Shown in pieces: positions 1 through 6,135 of a DNA stretch of 8,140 nucleotides. The stretch covers positions 1 to 8,140 of the forward strand of contig JAZNXI010000089.1 of assembly GCA_045593825.1 (NCBI GenBank), written 5' to 3'. The first letter of the stretch is position 1, and each line of letters starts with the position of its first letter. The stretch is from SIG299 sp045593825. Lineage in GTDB: Bacteria > Bacillota > Clostridia > Lachnospirales > Lachnospiraceae. The notes beneath the pieces are model-generated. The model was not told the DNA's origin. It saw only the letters and a program-made list of their open reading frames with translations, and ran no database searches. The translations under genes and the position numbers were made by a program.

Positions 1-2
1 CG

Positions 3-185
3 CTGAAAGATGTTGATATGGAAGATGAAATTAAAGTATTTAAAGAGATAGATACTTTAATAGATGAAAAAACAAAGATTGTATATACTACTTCTGGGTA
101 TAAAAGTACAATTAAGAGATATTCAGAGATTGCTGAAAAGAAAAATATATCAGTATTAAAACGGATAATTCGTTCATGTAGGTAA
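3..185 (+). CDS. 3' fragment of an unrecognised gene (C-terminal 60 residues)
   Basis: An open frame enters from the window edge and ends at a TAA at 183-185, giving 60 residues with no start codon in view that must be the true one. The visible part is highly charged (many Lys, Glu, Asp) and includes a short hydrophobic stretch (KIVYTTSGYKS) that could be a beta strand and turn, followed by a probable amphipathic helix and a basic tail ending IIRSCR. I do not recognise the family. Codons are strongly A/T-ending (AAA, ATA, TTA, GAT), clearly more AT-rich than the hexuronate genes, which may mean a different origin. It points toward uxaC (convergent) and is separated from it by about 200 nt. 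The other two plus frames hit stops within the first 15 bases, which supports this frame, but a real product is only moderately certain. Confidence 0.5.
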   Translation: MKDVDMEDEIKVFKEIDTLIDEKTKIVYTTSGYKSTIKRYSEIAEKKNISVLKRIIRSCR

Positions 186-199
186 TCTATAGGCTGTAT

Positions 200-393
200 A
201 GAGTTACTGTTTCGTCCCCGCAAACCCCATTCGCAAAACCTGCCGGCTGCGCCGTCAGCCGCTGCTACGCAGCTTATGTTTTCCTCATTGAGTTGGCGGT
301 GACTATGTAAAATAAAAAATCCGGATAAGAATCTTGAACAACTAATGTTGTCCAGATGTCTTATCCGGATTTCCTATTTTAAACAGTAACTCT
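200..393. repeat. Segment bounded by a 13-bp perfect inverted repeat, MITE-like candidate
   Basis: Bases 200-212 (AGAGTTACTGTTT) and 381-393 (AAACAGTAACTCT) are exact reverse complements 168 nt apart. Between them lies a GC-rich stretch (about 213-300) with two small tandem hairpins (245-249/256-260 and 261-265/269-273), then the uxaC terminator. A TA dinucleotide occurs at both edges (199-200 and 394-395), as expected of a TA target duplication, though the right arm then carries one extra T. The right arm abuts and overlaps the uxaC stop codon (393-395). No coding potential is seen. Short length, terminal inverted repeats, internal hairpins and no ORF fit a non-autonomous miniature element, but a single copy cannot prove mobility. 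The repeat could also simply be a long-range stem. Confidence 0.4.
317..372 (-). terminator. Rho-independent terminator of the regulator-uxaC operon
   Basis: A 14-bp perfect stem pairs 317-330 with 359-372 (core ATCCGGATAAGA). The loop can fold further: 331-334 with 354-357, and 338-342 with 347-351. Read on the minus strand the hairpin lies just downstream of the uxaC stop and runs into a U-rich tract (the complement of 304-316, A-rich on the plus strand). On the plus strand only a weak TATTTT follows, so it may also stop the converging AT-rich gene, but less efficiently. Confidence 0.9.
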
Positions 394-1793
394 TAGAATC
401 CAAAGTAATTCTTAGTATTATAATAAGAAATATCCTGTACCATCTTACCAAGGAATTCGATATCGTTTGGATACTCGCCGTTTTCTACCCAGGTACCGAT
501 GAGGTTACAAAGGATACGACGGAAGTACTCGTGTCTTGTGTAAGATAAGAAGCTTCTGGAGTCGGTAAGCATACCAACGAAGTTAGCCAGTAAGCTTAAG
601 TTTGCAAGAGAGGTCATCTGCTCAGTCATGCCGGTCTTGTGGTCGTTGAACCACCAAGCGGAACCCTGCTGAATCTTGCCTACGCAGGAGGAATCCTGGA
701 AGCAGCCAAGTACGGTGCCGATGGCAGCGTTGTCAACCGGATTTAAGGAGTAGATGATGGTCTTTGGCAGCTGGTCGGTTGCATTTAAGGAATTTAAGAA
801 TGCAGCCATTTCAGCGGAGGAGCTGTAGGTGTTGATACAGTCGTAACCGGTGTCAGGACCAAGCTGGTTGTAACGGAATACGTTGTTATCACGCTTTGTG
901 CCGTAGTGTAACTGCATTACCCAGCCAAGACGATGATATTCTTTACCTACAAAGTTCATGAATGCGGTCTTGAACTGTAATTCTTCTAATGCAGTTGGAG
1001 CAGTGCCGGCAAGGCGCTTAGCAAAGATTGCTTCGATTTCTTCTGCGGTAGCAGGCTTGTACATTACATACTCTAATGCGTGGTCGGATACGCAACAACC
1101 CATGGAAGCGAAGAAGTCCATACGAACCTTTAATGCTTCACAAAGAGCAGCAAAGGAGTCAATCTTAACGCCGCTTACTGCGGAGAGCTTGTCAAGGTAA
1201 TCTAGATATTCCGGCTTTTCCAGGTTCATGGCCTTGTCCGGACGCCAAGCAGGAAGAACCTTTACTTCGAAGGTTTCATCCTCGGCAATCTTCTTGTGCC
1301 ATTCTAAGGAATCAATTGGGTCGTCAGTAGTACAAATGGTTTCTACGTTGGACTGACGGATGATGTTACGAACGGTCATGGATGGATCAGCTAACTTCTT
1401 ATTACATACATCCCAAACTTCTTCTGCGGTAGCAGGGGAGAGTGGCTTGTCGTAATTGAAGTAGCGCTGTAATTCTAAATGGCTCCAGTGATAGAGAGGG
1501 TTGCCGATTGCTTTCTGAAGGGTAGCAGCCCATTTTTCAAACTTTTCGTAATCGGAAGCATCACCGGTGATGAACTTTTCATCGATACCATTGGTTCTCA
1601 TCTGACGCCACTTGTAATGGTCGCCGCCCAGCCATACCTGAGTGATGGTGTCAAACTGACGGTCCTCAGCGATTTCCTGAGGATTGATGTGGCAGTGGTA
1701 GTCGATGATTGGTACCTGCTTTGCATAGTTGTGATATAAAGTTTTTGCTGTTTCGTTGGATAATAAGAAGTCTTCATCCATAAACGGTTTCAT
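393..1793 (-). CDS. uxaC: Uronate isomerase (glucuronate/galacturonate isomerase)
   Basis: This enzyme interconverts D-galacturonate and D-tagaturonate (and D-glucuronate and D-fructuronate), the first cytoplasmic step of hexuronate breakdown. The product is 466 residues, close to the E. coli enzyme (about 470). It is a divergent amidohydrolase-fold protein: the N-terminal metal motif is DYHCHINP with His33 and His35, followed by the family hallmark GGDHYKWRQMR at 56-66. Further conserved blocks are TTDDPIDSLEWH, LPAWRPDKA, GWVMQLHYG and, near the C-terminus, MLTDSRSFLSYTRHEYFRR with the conserved Asp. The frame stays open upstream to an ATG at 1844, but I chose the ATG at 1791-1793 because an AGGAGG lies 8 nt before it and the resulting MKPFMDEDFLL start matches family N-termini. 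It is the second gene of a leftward operon, 54 nt after the LacI-family regulator, and ends at a strong terminator. Pairing with uxaB and uxaA points to galacturonate as main substrate. Confidence 0.96.
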   Translation of the reverse strand: MKPFMDEDFLLSNETAKTLYHNYAKQVPIIDYHCHINPQEIAEDRQFDTITQVWLGGDHYKWRQMRTNGIDEKFITGDASDYEKFEKWAATLQKAIGNPLYHWSHLELQRYFNYDKPLSPATAEEVWDVCNKKLADPSMTVRNIIRQSNVETICTTDDPIDSLEWHKKIAEDETFEVKVLPAWRPDKAMNLEKPEYLDYLDKLSAVSGVKIDSFAALCEALKVRMDFFASMGCCVSDHALEYVMYKPATAEEIEAIFAKRLAGTAPTALEELQFKTAFMNFVGKEYHRLGWVMQLHYGTKRDNNVFRYNQLGPDTGYDCINTYSSSAEMAAFLNSLNATDQLPKTIIYSLNPVDNAAIGTVLGCFQDSSCVGKIQQGSAWWFNDHKTGMTEQMTSLANLSLLANFVGMLTDSRSFLSYTRHEYFRRILCNLIGTWVENGEYPNDIEFLGKMVQDISYYNTKNYFGF

Positions 1794-1801
1794 AAGATAT
1801 T

Positions 1802-1807
1802 CCTCCT
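1802..1807 (-). promoter_or_regulatory. Ribosome binding site that fixes the uxaC start
   Basis: On the minus strand this reads AGGAGG, 8 nt upstream of the ATG at 1791-1793. The only alternative in-frame ATG, ending at 1844, lacks a comparable site and would add 17 residues absent from the family. Confidence 0.85.
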
Positions 1808-1847
1808 CTATAAAGTCATTTAATATAAGGGCATTAGCCCGCACATT

Positions 1848-2849
1848 CTAAAAATTGGTTGTTTCGCGTACCACTAAGTCGTTGGAAATGGTAGTTTTAT
1901 TTGGTACATCATTTCCGTCAAGGACACGCATTAAGGTGTTGATGGTGGTCATGCAGAGGGTTTCTACATGATTATCGATGGTAGTGATTTCCGGGTCGGT
2001 ACAACTGGAAAGAATGGAATTGTTATAACCCACAATTGCCAAATCGTTTGGAACGGACAAACCGGCATATTTAGCAAACTTCATAGCTGCAACGGCCAGC
2101 TGGTCTTCGGATGCAACTACGGCATCAAAGCGCAGACCATTGTTCCATTGTTCAATTAACAGTTCTTTGGTCTGAGTAATATCATTTGGACAGGTAAGCA
2201 TCAGCTCTTCACGGATGGTTAAGTCGTTTGCTGCAACACTGCTCTTGTAACCGGACAGCTTTTGCAGACCGCTGTAGGAGCGGGATGTATACAGGTATAG
2301 TATGTTTTTTCGCTGCTGCTCGATAAGGCGGTTGGTTACATCATAGACTGCCTGATAGTCATCACACAGAGTGCAATATACATTTTGATGATTCAGATAA
2401 CCGTTAATTACCATAACAGGGATGGTATCAGCGGCGGCAGTTATGTAGGCATTGTCTTTTTTGGCTGCTTCAAGGAAGCTGGAGCCAACCAAAATGATGG
2501 CATCTACACGCTTGCTGAGAAGCAGTTGCAGATATTTTTGCTTATTAATAAGGTCATAACCGGTACAGCAAAGGAAAGAGTCATAGCCGCACTTTCTTAA
2601 ATTCTGCTCTAAATAATAAACTGCATTTGCAAGGAATGGGTCGGAAGAGTCTGCACACATGATGCCAATGGTATGCATGGTGTTAAGACCAAGACCTCTT
2701 GCAAAGACGTTTGGAGTATATCCGATTTCTTTCATTACATTCAGTACTTTTTGTCTGGTTGGTTCGCTGACATTTGGATTGCCGTTTAATACACGGGAAA
2801 CGGTGGCAATGGAAACGCCTGCTTTTTCCGATACGTCATAAATGTTCAT
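1848..2849 (-). CDS. LacI-family transcriptional regulator of the hexuronate locus (ExuR/KdgR-like role)
   Basis: This is a cytoplasmic DNA-binding repressor of 333 residues, the normal LacI-family length. The N-terminus has the canonical helix-turn-helix IYDVSEKAGVSIATVSRVLNG (residues 3-23), then the conserved helix and hinge region ending IGYTPNVFARGL (42-53). A periplasmic-binding-protein-like effector domain follows: IGIMCADSSDPF, VDAIILVGSSF, then near the C-terminus LAIVGYNNS and a TTIDNH motif. An upstream in-frame ATG at 2933 would add 28 residues before the HTH. I prefer the ATG at 2847-2849, which has GGAGAAGG just upstream and places the HTH at the N-terminus as in the family. It lies upstream of uxaC on the same strand and is divergent from uxaB, with palindromes in the shared control region, so autoregulation and control of both operons are likely. 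The inducer (a uronate intermediate such as tagaturonate, altronate or KDG) is inference. B. subtilis ExuR is a LacI-family protein in a comparable neighbourhood, but orthology cannot be shown here. Confidence 0.92.
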   Translation of the reverse strand: MNIYDVSEKAGVSIATVSRVLNGNPNVSEPTRQKVLNVMKEIGYTPNVFARGLGLNTMHTIGIMCADSSDPFLANAVYYLEQNLRKCGYDSFLCCTGYDLINKQKYLQLLLSKRVDAIILVGSSFLEAAKKDNAYITAAADTIPVMVINGYLNHQNVYCTLCDDYQAVYDVTNRLIEQQRKNILYLYTSRSYSGLQKLSGYKSSVAANDLTIREELMLTCPNDITQTKELLIEQWNNGLRFDAVVASEDQLAVAAMKFAKYAGLSVPNDLAIVGYNNSILSSCTDPEITTIDNHVETLCMTTINTLMRVLDGNDVPNKTTISNDLVVRETTNF

Positions 2850-2880
2850 AGTGCCTTCTCCGTTCTTTAGTTTATGTAGG

Positions 2881-2898
2881 GCTGAAAGAGTTTTCAGC
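2881..2898. promoter_or_regulatory. Candidate LacI-type operator in the regulator leader (distal)
   Basis: A perfect 7-bp inverted repeat GCTGAAA (2881-2887) / TTTCAGC (2892-2898) with a 4-nt spacer gives the TGAAA-N4-TTTCA layout typical of LacI-family sites, though without the central CG. It lies inside the transcribed leader of the regulator-uxaC operon, about 50-67 nt after the predicted start. The alternative reading is an RNA hairpin. Confidence 0.45.
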
Positions 2899-2906
2899 TT
2901 TTGTAG

Positions 2907-2922
2907 CTGAAAGCGCTTCCAG
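2907..2922. promoter_or_regulatory. Candidate LacI-type operator in the regulator leader (proximal), cre-like
   Basis: CTGAAAGCGCTTCCAG is a 16-bp palindrome with one mismatched pair and the central GCGC characteristic of LacI-family operators. It also fits the CcpA catabolite-response consensus TGWAANCGNTNWCA with one mismatch, so it may bind the local regulator, CcpA or both. Its centre is 25 bp from that of the neighbouring palindrome at 2881-2898, and it lies about 26-41 nt downstream of the predicted regulator transcription start. Confidence 0.6.
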
Positions 2923-2954
2923 TCAAAAAGCAATAAAAAAAGTTCCTATTTCAC

Positions 2955-2983
2955 ATTATACTATGAAAATCTTTGATTTACAA
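2955..2983 (-). promoter_or_regulatory. Sigma-A-type promoter of the regulator-uxaC operon
   Basis: On the minus strand a perfect -10 TATAAT (2955-2960) follows a 17-nt spacer after TTGTAA (2978-2983, 4 of 6 matches to TTGACA). Transcription would start near 2948, leaving a leader of about 100 nt that contains the two palindromes at 2881-2922. The strong -10 and weak -35 suggest a moderate promoter. Confidence 0.65.
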
Positions 2984-3006
2984 GAACTTTTCGTAATAAA
3001 AATACA

Positions 3007-3035
3007 TTGACAATAATGAAAATGAATTGTAAAAT
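3007..3035 (+). promoter_or_regulatory. Strong sigma-A promoter of the uxaB-uxaA-kdgK-kduI operon
   Basis: A perfect -35 TTGACA (3007-3012), a 17-nt spacer and -10 TAAAAT (3030-3035, 5 of 6 matches) lie in an AT-rich setting. The transcription start is expected near 3042, about 40 nt before the uxaB ATG and at the edge of the palindrome at 3042-3055. Confidence 0.8.
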
Positions 3036-3041
3036 AGAAGT

Positions 3042-3055
3042 TGTAAATGCTTACA
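3042..3055. promoter_or_regulatory. Candidate operator at the uxaB transcription start
   Basis: TGTAAATGCTTACA has perfect 5-bp half-sites (TGTAA / TTACA) around a 4-nt centre. It spans about +1 to +14 of the predicted uxaB transcript, a classic repression position for LacI-family proteins. It also fits the cre consensus TGWAANCGNTNWCA except for T in place of the central C. Confidence 0.6.
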
Positions 3056-3081
3056 TATTTATATGGTAAAAGGAGTAGCAA

Positions 3082-4548
3082 ATGATGGAATTATTAAACA
3101 AATCTATTTCTAAGGCAGTGGAGCGTCCGGTAAAGGTTCTTCAGTTTGGTGAGGGAAATTTCCTCAGAGGTTTTGTAGACTACATGATTGATGTGGCAAA
3201 CGAGAAGGGCGTTTTTGATGGCAGTGTGGCAATTGTTAAACCAATTGCATACGGCAACTTAAATATGTTCCATGAGCAGGAAAACCAGTATACCGTAGTT
3301 CTTCGTGGTAAAGAAGATGGCGCAGAAAAGGTAGAAACCAGAGTAATCACCAGTATTGCTGATGCGGTAGACTGCATTGAAGAATATGAAAAATATGCAG
3401 CATATGCTAAGTGTGAAACACTGCGCTTTGTTGTGTCCAATACAACAGAAGCAGGTATTGTTTACGATGAGACAGATGATTTTAATGCACTGCCTCCAAA
3501 AACATATCCTGGCAAGTTAACCAAGTTCATGTATGAAAGATACCAGCACTTCAACGGTGCTTCCGACAAGGGACTTGTTTTGATTCCATGTGAGCTGATT
3601 GAAAATAACGGCGGCAACTTAAAGAACTGTGTTTTAAAGTTTGCTGACCTTTGGAACTTAGGTGTGGATTTCGTAAACTGGGTAGAAAATGCCTGCGTTT
3701 TCTGCAGCACCTTAGTTGACCGTATCGTAACAGGCTACCCAAGAGAAGAAGCGGAAAGCATTTGGGAAAAGCTTGGATACAAGGATAATTTAGTAGATAC
3801 CGCAGAATTATTTGCCCTTTGGGTAATTGAAAGCGACAAGGATATTTCCGCAGAGCTTCCTCTTGATAAAGCAGGTCTTCCGGTAATCTTTACCGACAAC
3901 CAGAAGCCATACAGAGAAAGAAAGGTTCGTATCTTAAACGGTGCACATACTTCCTTCGTACTTGCTTCCTACATGGCAGGCAACGATTTCGTTAAGGAAT
4001 CCATGGAAGATGAAGATGTACGCAAGTTCATGATGACAACCGTATTTGATGAAATCATCCCAACCTTAACCCTTCCAAAGGAAGAACTGGTTGCGTTCGC
4101 TAACGCAGTTATTGAGCGTTTCGAAAACCCATTCATCAAGCATGCATTATTATCCATTTCCTTAAACTCCACCTCTAAGTGGAAGTCCCGTTGTATGCCA
4201 TCTTTAACCGGATACATCGAGAAGACCGGCGAGATTCCTTCCCATCTGGCATTCTCTCTGGCTGCACTTATGAACTTCTACACCGGTACAGAAATTAAGG
4301 ACAGCGCCCTCATCGGTAACAGAAACGGCGAAGAATACAAGATTCTTGACGATGCATTCGCATTAGAGTTCTTTGCAGCAAATTCCGGTAAGGAAAGCTT
4401 AGAATTCGCAAAGGCTTATCTTAGCAATACCGCATTCTTCGGCAGAGACTTAACCGAGTATGCAGGTCTTGCTGAAAAGGTGGCAGGCTACTTAGATGAT
4501 ATCCGCACCCTTGGCATGAGAGAAGCAATCAAGAAGGTTAATGCATAA
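3082..4548 (+). CDS. uxaB: Tagaturonate reductase (altronate oxidoreductase)
   Basis: This is an NADH-linked reduction of D-tagaturonate to D-altronate, the second step of galacturonate breakdown in the cytoplasm. The product is 488 residues (E. coli UxaB is about 483), in the long-chain polyol dehydrogenase (mannitol dehydrogenase) family. The N-terminal Rossmann segment VLQFGEGNFLRGF (19-31) carries the family nucleotide-binding signature. The C-terminal domain shows the catalytic pattern K-x4-N-x2-H as Lys281, Asn286 and His289 (KVRILNGAH), then the conserved SLNSTSKWKSRCMPSL (360-375). Fructuronate reductase (UxuB) is a relative; the length, the sequence pattern and the adjacent uxaA favour UxaB. 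AAAGGAG upstream serves an ATG ATG pair (3082 or 3085); the choice changes one residue. It is the first gene of the rightward operon, with 16 nt to uxaA. Confidence 0.94.
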   Translation: MMELLNKSISKAVERPVKVLQFGEGNFLRGFVDYMIDVANEKGVFDGSVAIVKPIAYGNLNMFHEQENQYTVVLRGKEDGAEKVETRVITSIADAVDCIEEYEKYAAYAKCETLRFVVSNTTEAGIVYDETDDFNALPPKTYPGKLTKFMYERYQHFNGASDKGLVLIPCELIENNGGNLKNCVLKFADLWNLGVDFVNWVENACVFCSTLVDRIVTGYPREEAESIWEKLGYKDNLVDTAELFALWVIESDKDISAELPLDKAGLPVIFTDNQKPYRERKVRILNGAHTSFVLASYMAGNDFVKESMEDEDVRKFMMTTVFDEIIPTLTLPKEELVAFANAVIERFENPFIKHALLSISLNSTSKWKSRCMPSLTGYIEKTGEIPSHLAFSLAALMNFYTGTEIKDSALIGNRNGEEYKILDDAFALEFFAANSGKESLEFAKAYLSNTAFFGRDLTEYAGLAEKVAGYLDDIRTLGMREAIKKVNA

Positions 4549-4564
4549 ATAATAGGAGAATTAT

Positions 4565-6049
4565 ATGCAGGAATATATTATTATCAATGAAAAAGATAAC
4601 GTTGCCGTAGCCCTGGCCGATCTTAAGGCGGGCACGGTAATTAAAGCAAAGGACAAGGAAGTTGTTGTAAAAGAAGACATTATGCGCGGTCATAAGGTAA
4701 CTCTTTGCGATATTCCGGCCGGTGCAAACGTTATCAAGTACGGTGACCCAATCGGTCATACCACAGAGGATGTGGCTGCGGGCTGTCATGTACATACCCA
4801 GAATATAAAAACAAATCTTGGGGAATTATTAGAGTATGAATACCATCCGGTAGGAACGGTTACACTTCCTCAGGCAGAAACCAAGTATTTTGAAGGTTTC
4901 AGAAGAACAAACGGTAAAGTGGGTGTCCGTAATGAAATCTGGATTATCCCTACCGTTGGCTGTGTAAATAACATTGCAACCGCTATGGCAGAGGCAGCAA
5001 AGAAGAAGCTGACTGGTTCGGTAGAAGATGTTATTGCATTTCCTCATCCATACGGCTGTTCCCAGATGGGCGATGACCAGGAAAACACAAGAACCATTCT
5101 TGCAGACTTAATCAACCATCCGAATGCTGGTGGTGTATTGGTACTTGGTCTTGGCTGTGAAAACAGCAATATCCCTGTTTTAATGGACTATATCGGTGAA
5201 TATGACGAAAACCGCGTTAAGTTCCTGGTTTGCCAGGAAGTGGAAGACGAGATGGAAGCAGCAGACAAGTTAATGGACGAGCTGATTGCCTATGCATCTC
5301 AGTTTAAGCGCGAAAAAACACCGGCTTCTGAGCTTATTATCGGTATGAAGTGCGGCGGTTCCGACGGTTTATCCGGTATTACCGCAAATCCAACTGTTGG
5401 TGCATTTTCCGACCTGCTTATTGCACAGGGCGGTACTACCATTTTAACCGAAGTTCCGGAAATGTTCGGCGCAGAAACACTTCTTATGGACCGTTGTGCT
5501 ACACCGGAATTGTTTGATAAAACCGTAGCGTTAATCAACGACTTTAAGGAATACTTTAAGCGTCACAATCAGACCATTTATGAGAATCCGTCCCCGGGTA
5601 ACAAAAAGGGCGGTATCTCCACTCTGGAAGATAAGTCCCTCGGATGTACCCAGAAGTCCGGTACTGCAAATGTAAGTGATGTACTTTCATACGGCAAGCC
5701 GGTTACCACAAAGGGTCTTAATCTGCTTAGTGCTCCGGGCAATGACCTGGTTGCAGCAACTGCACTGGCAGCTTCCGGCGCGCAGATTGTTCTGTTTACC
5801 ACCGGCCGCGGCACACCGTTTGCTTCCCCGGTACCAACCGTAAAGATTTCCACCAATTCTCCTCTTGCTAACAAGAAGAATAACTGGATTGACTTTAATT
5901 GCGGCGTACTGGTAGAAGACGCAACCATGGATGTACTTTCTGTAGAACTGTTTGATTATGTTCTTGCAGTTGCTTCCGGCAAAAAGGTTAAGGCAGAAGA
6001 AGCAGGATTCCATGACATGGCAATCTTTAAGCAGGGTGTAACTCTGTAA
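4565..6049 (+). CDS. uxaA: Altronate dehydratase
   Basis: It dehydrates D-altronate to 2-keto-3-deoxygluconate; the E. coli enzyme is iron-dependent. The product is 494 residues against about 495 in E. coli, so full length. An N-terminal SAF domain (about 1-95, including GDPIGH and the histidine-rich AGCHVHTQN) is followed by the galactarate/altronate dehydratase core: GKVGVRNEIWIIPTVGC, PHPYGCSQMGDDQENT (Cys165), LGLGCENSN (Cys198), GMKCGGSDGLSGITANP (Cys263) and, near the end, TTGRGTPFASPVPTVKISTN. These blocks are the family hallmarks and their cysteines and histidines are intact. Galactarate dehydratase (GarD) is the closest alternative; placement directly after uxaB makes altronate the likely substrate. 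An AGGAG stands 6 nt before the ATG, and the 16-nt gap to uxaB implies cotranscription. Confidence 0.95.
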   Translation: MQEYIIINEKDNVAVALADLKAGTVIKAKDKEVVVKEDIMRGHKVTLCDIPAGANVIKYGDPIGHTTEDVAAGCHVHTQNIKTNLGELLEYEYHPVGTVTLPQAETKYFEGFRRTNGKVGVRNEIWIIPTVGCVNNIATAMAEAAKKKLTGSVEDVIAFPHPYGCSQMGDDQENTRTILADLINHPNAGGVLVLGLGCENSNIPVLMDYIGEYDENRVKFLVCQEVEDEMEAADKLMDELIAYASQFKREKTPASELIIGMKCGGSDGLSGITANPTVGAFSDLLIAQGGTTILTEVPEMFGAETLLMDRCATPELFDKTVALINDFKEYFKRHNQTIYENPSPGNKKGGISTLEDKSLGCTQKSGTANVSDVLSYGKPVTTKGLNLLSAPGNDLVAATALAASGAQIVLFTTGRGTPFASPVPTVKISTNSPLANKKNNWIDFNCGVLVEDATMDVLSVELFDYVLAVASGKKVKAEEAGFHDMAIFKQGVTL

Positions 6050-6063
6050 AATAACACTGGAAA

Positions 6064-6107
6064 TTTTACACGAGCTATAGTAAAATAGAGATAGCTTGTT
6101 TAAACAA
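6064..6107 (+). promoter_or_regulatory. Intercistronic region with competing stem-loops before kdgK
   Basis: The 86-nt gap between uxaA and kdgK can form either TTTTAC (6064-6069) with GTAAAA (6080-6085), or a larger stem of 6071-6078 with 6091-6098 (AGCTAT/ATAGCT plus a G-U and a C-G pair). The two overlap and exclude each other. A perfect 12-bp palindrome TTGTTTAAACAA follows at 6096-6107, then a T-run (6109-6114) and a strong AAGGAG for kdgK. No convincing sigma-A promoter pair was found. A weak attenuator, a processing site or a stability element are all possible; function is unproven. Confidence 0.35.
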
Positions 6108-6135
6108 ATTTTTTACTAAAAAGGAGATTAAAACA

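Noticed and set aside
1829..1840. Small hairpin GGGC-N4-GCCC in the regulator-uxaC gap
   Set aside because: The stem is only 4 bp and no U-run follows on the minus strand, so it is too weak to call an attenuator.
5578..6013. Two long minus-strand open frames (116 and 108 residues) inside uxaA
   Set aside because: They lie antisense to well-conserved uxaA motifs, overlap each other, and have no ribosome binding site, promoter or recognisable domain; they are shadows of the real gene.
6065..6093. Internal kdgK promoter using TTTACA at 6065-6070 or TATAGT at 6076-6081
   Set aside because: Neither hexamer has a partner at an acceptable spacing.
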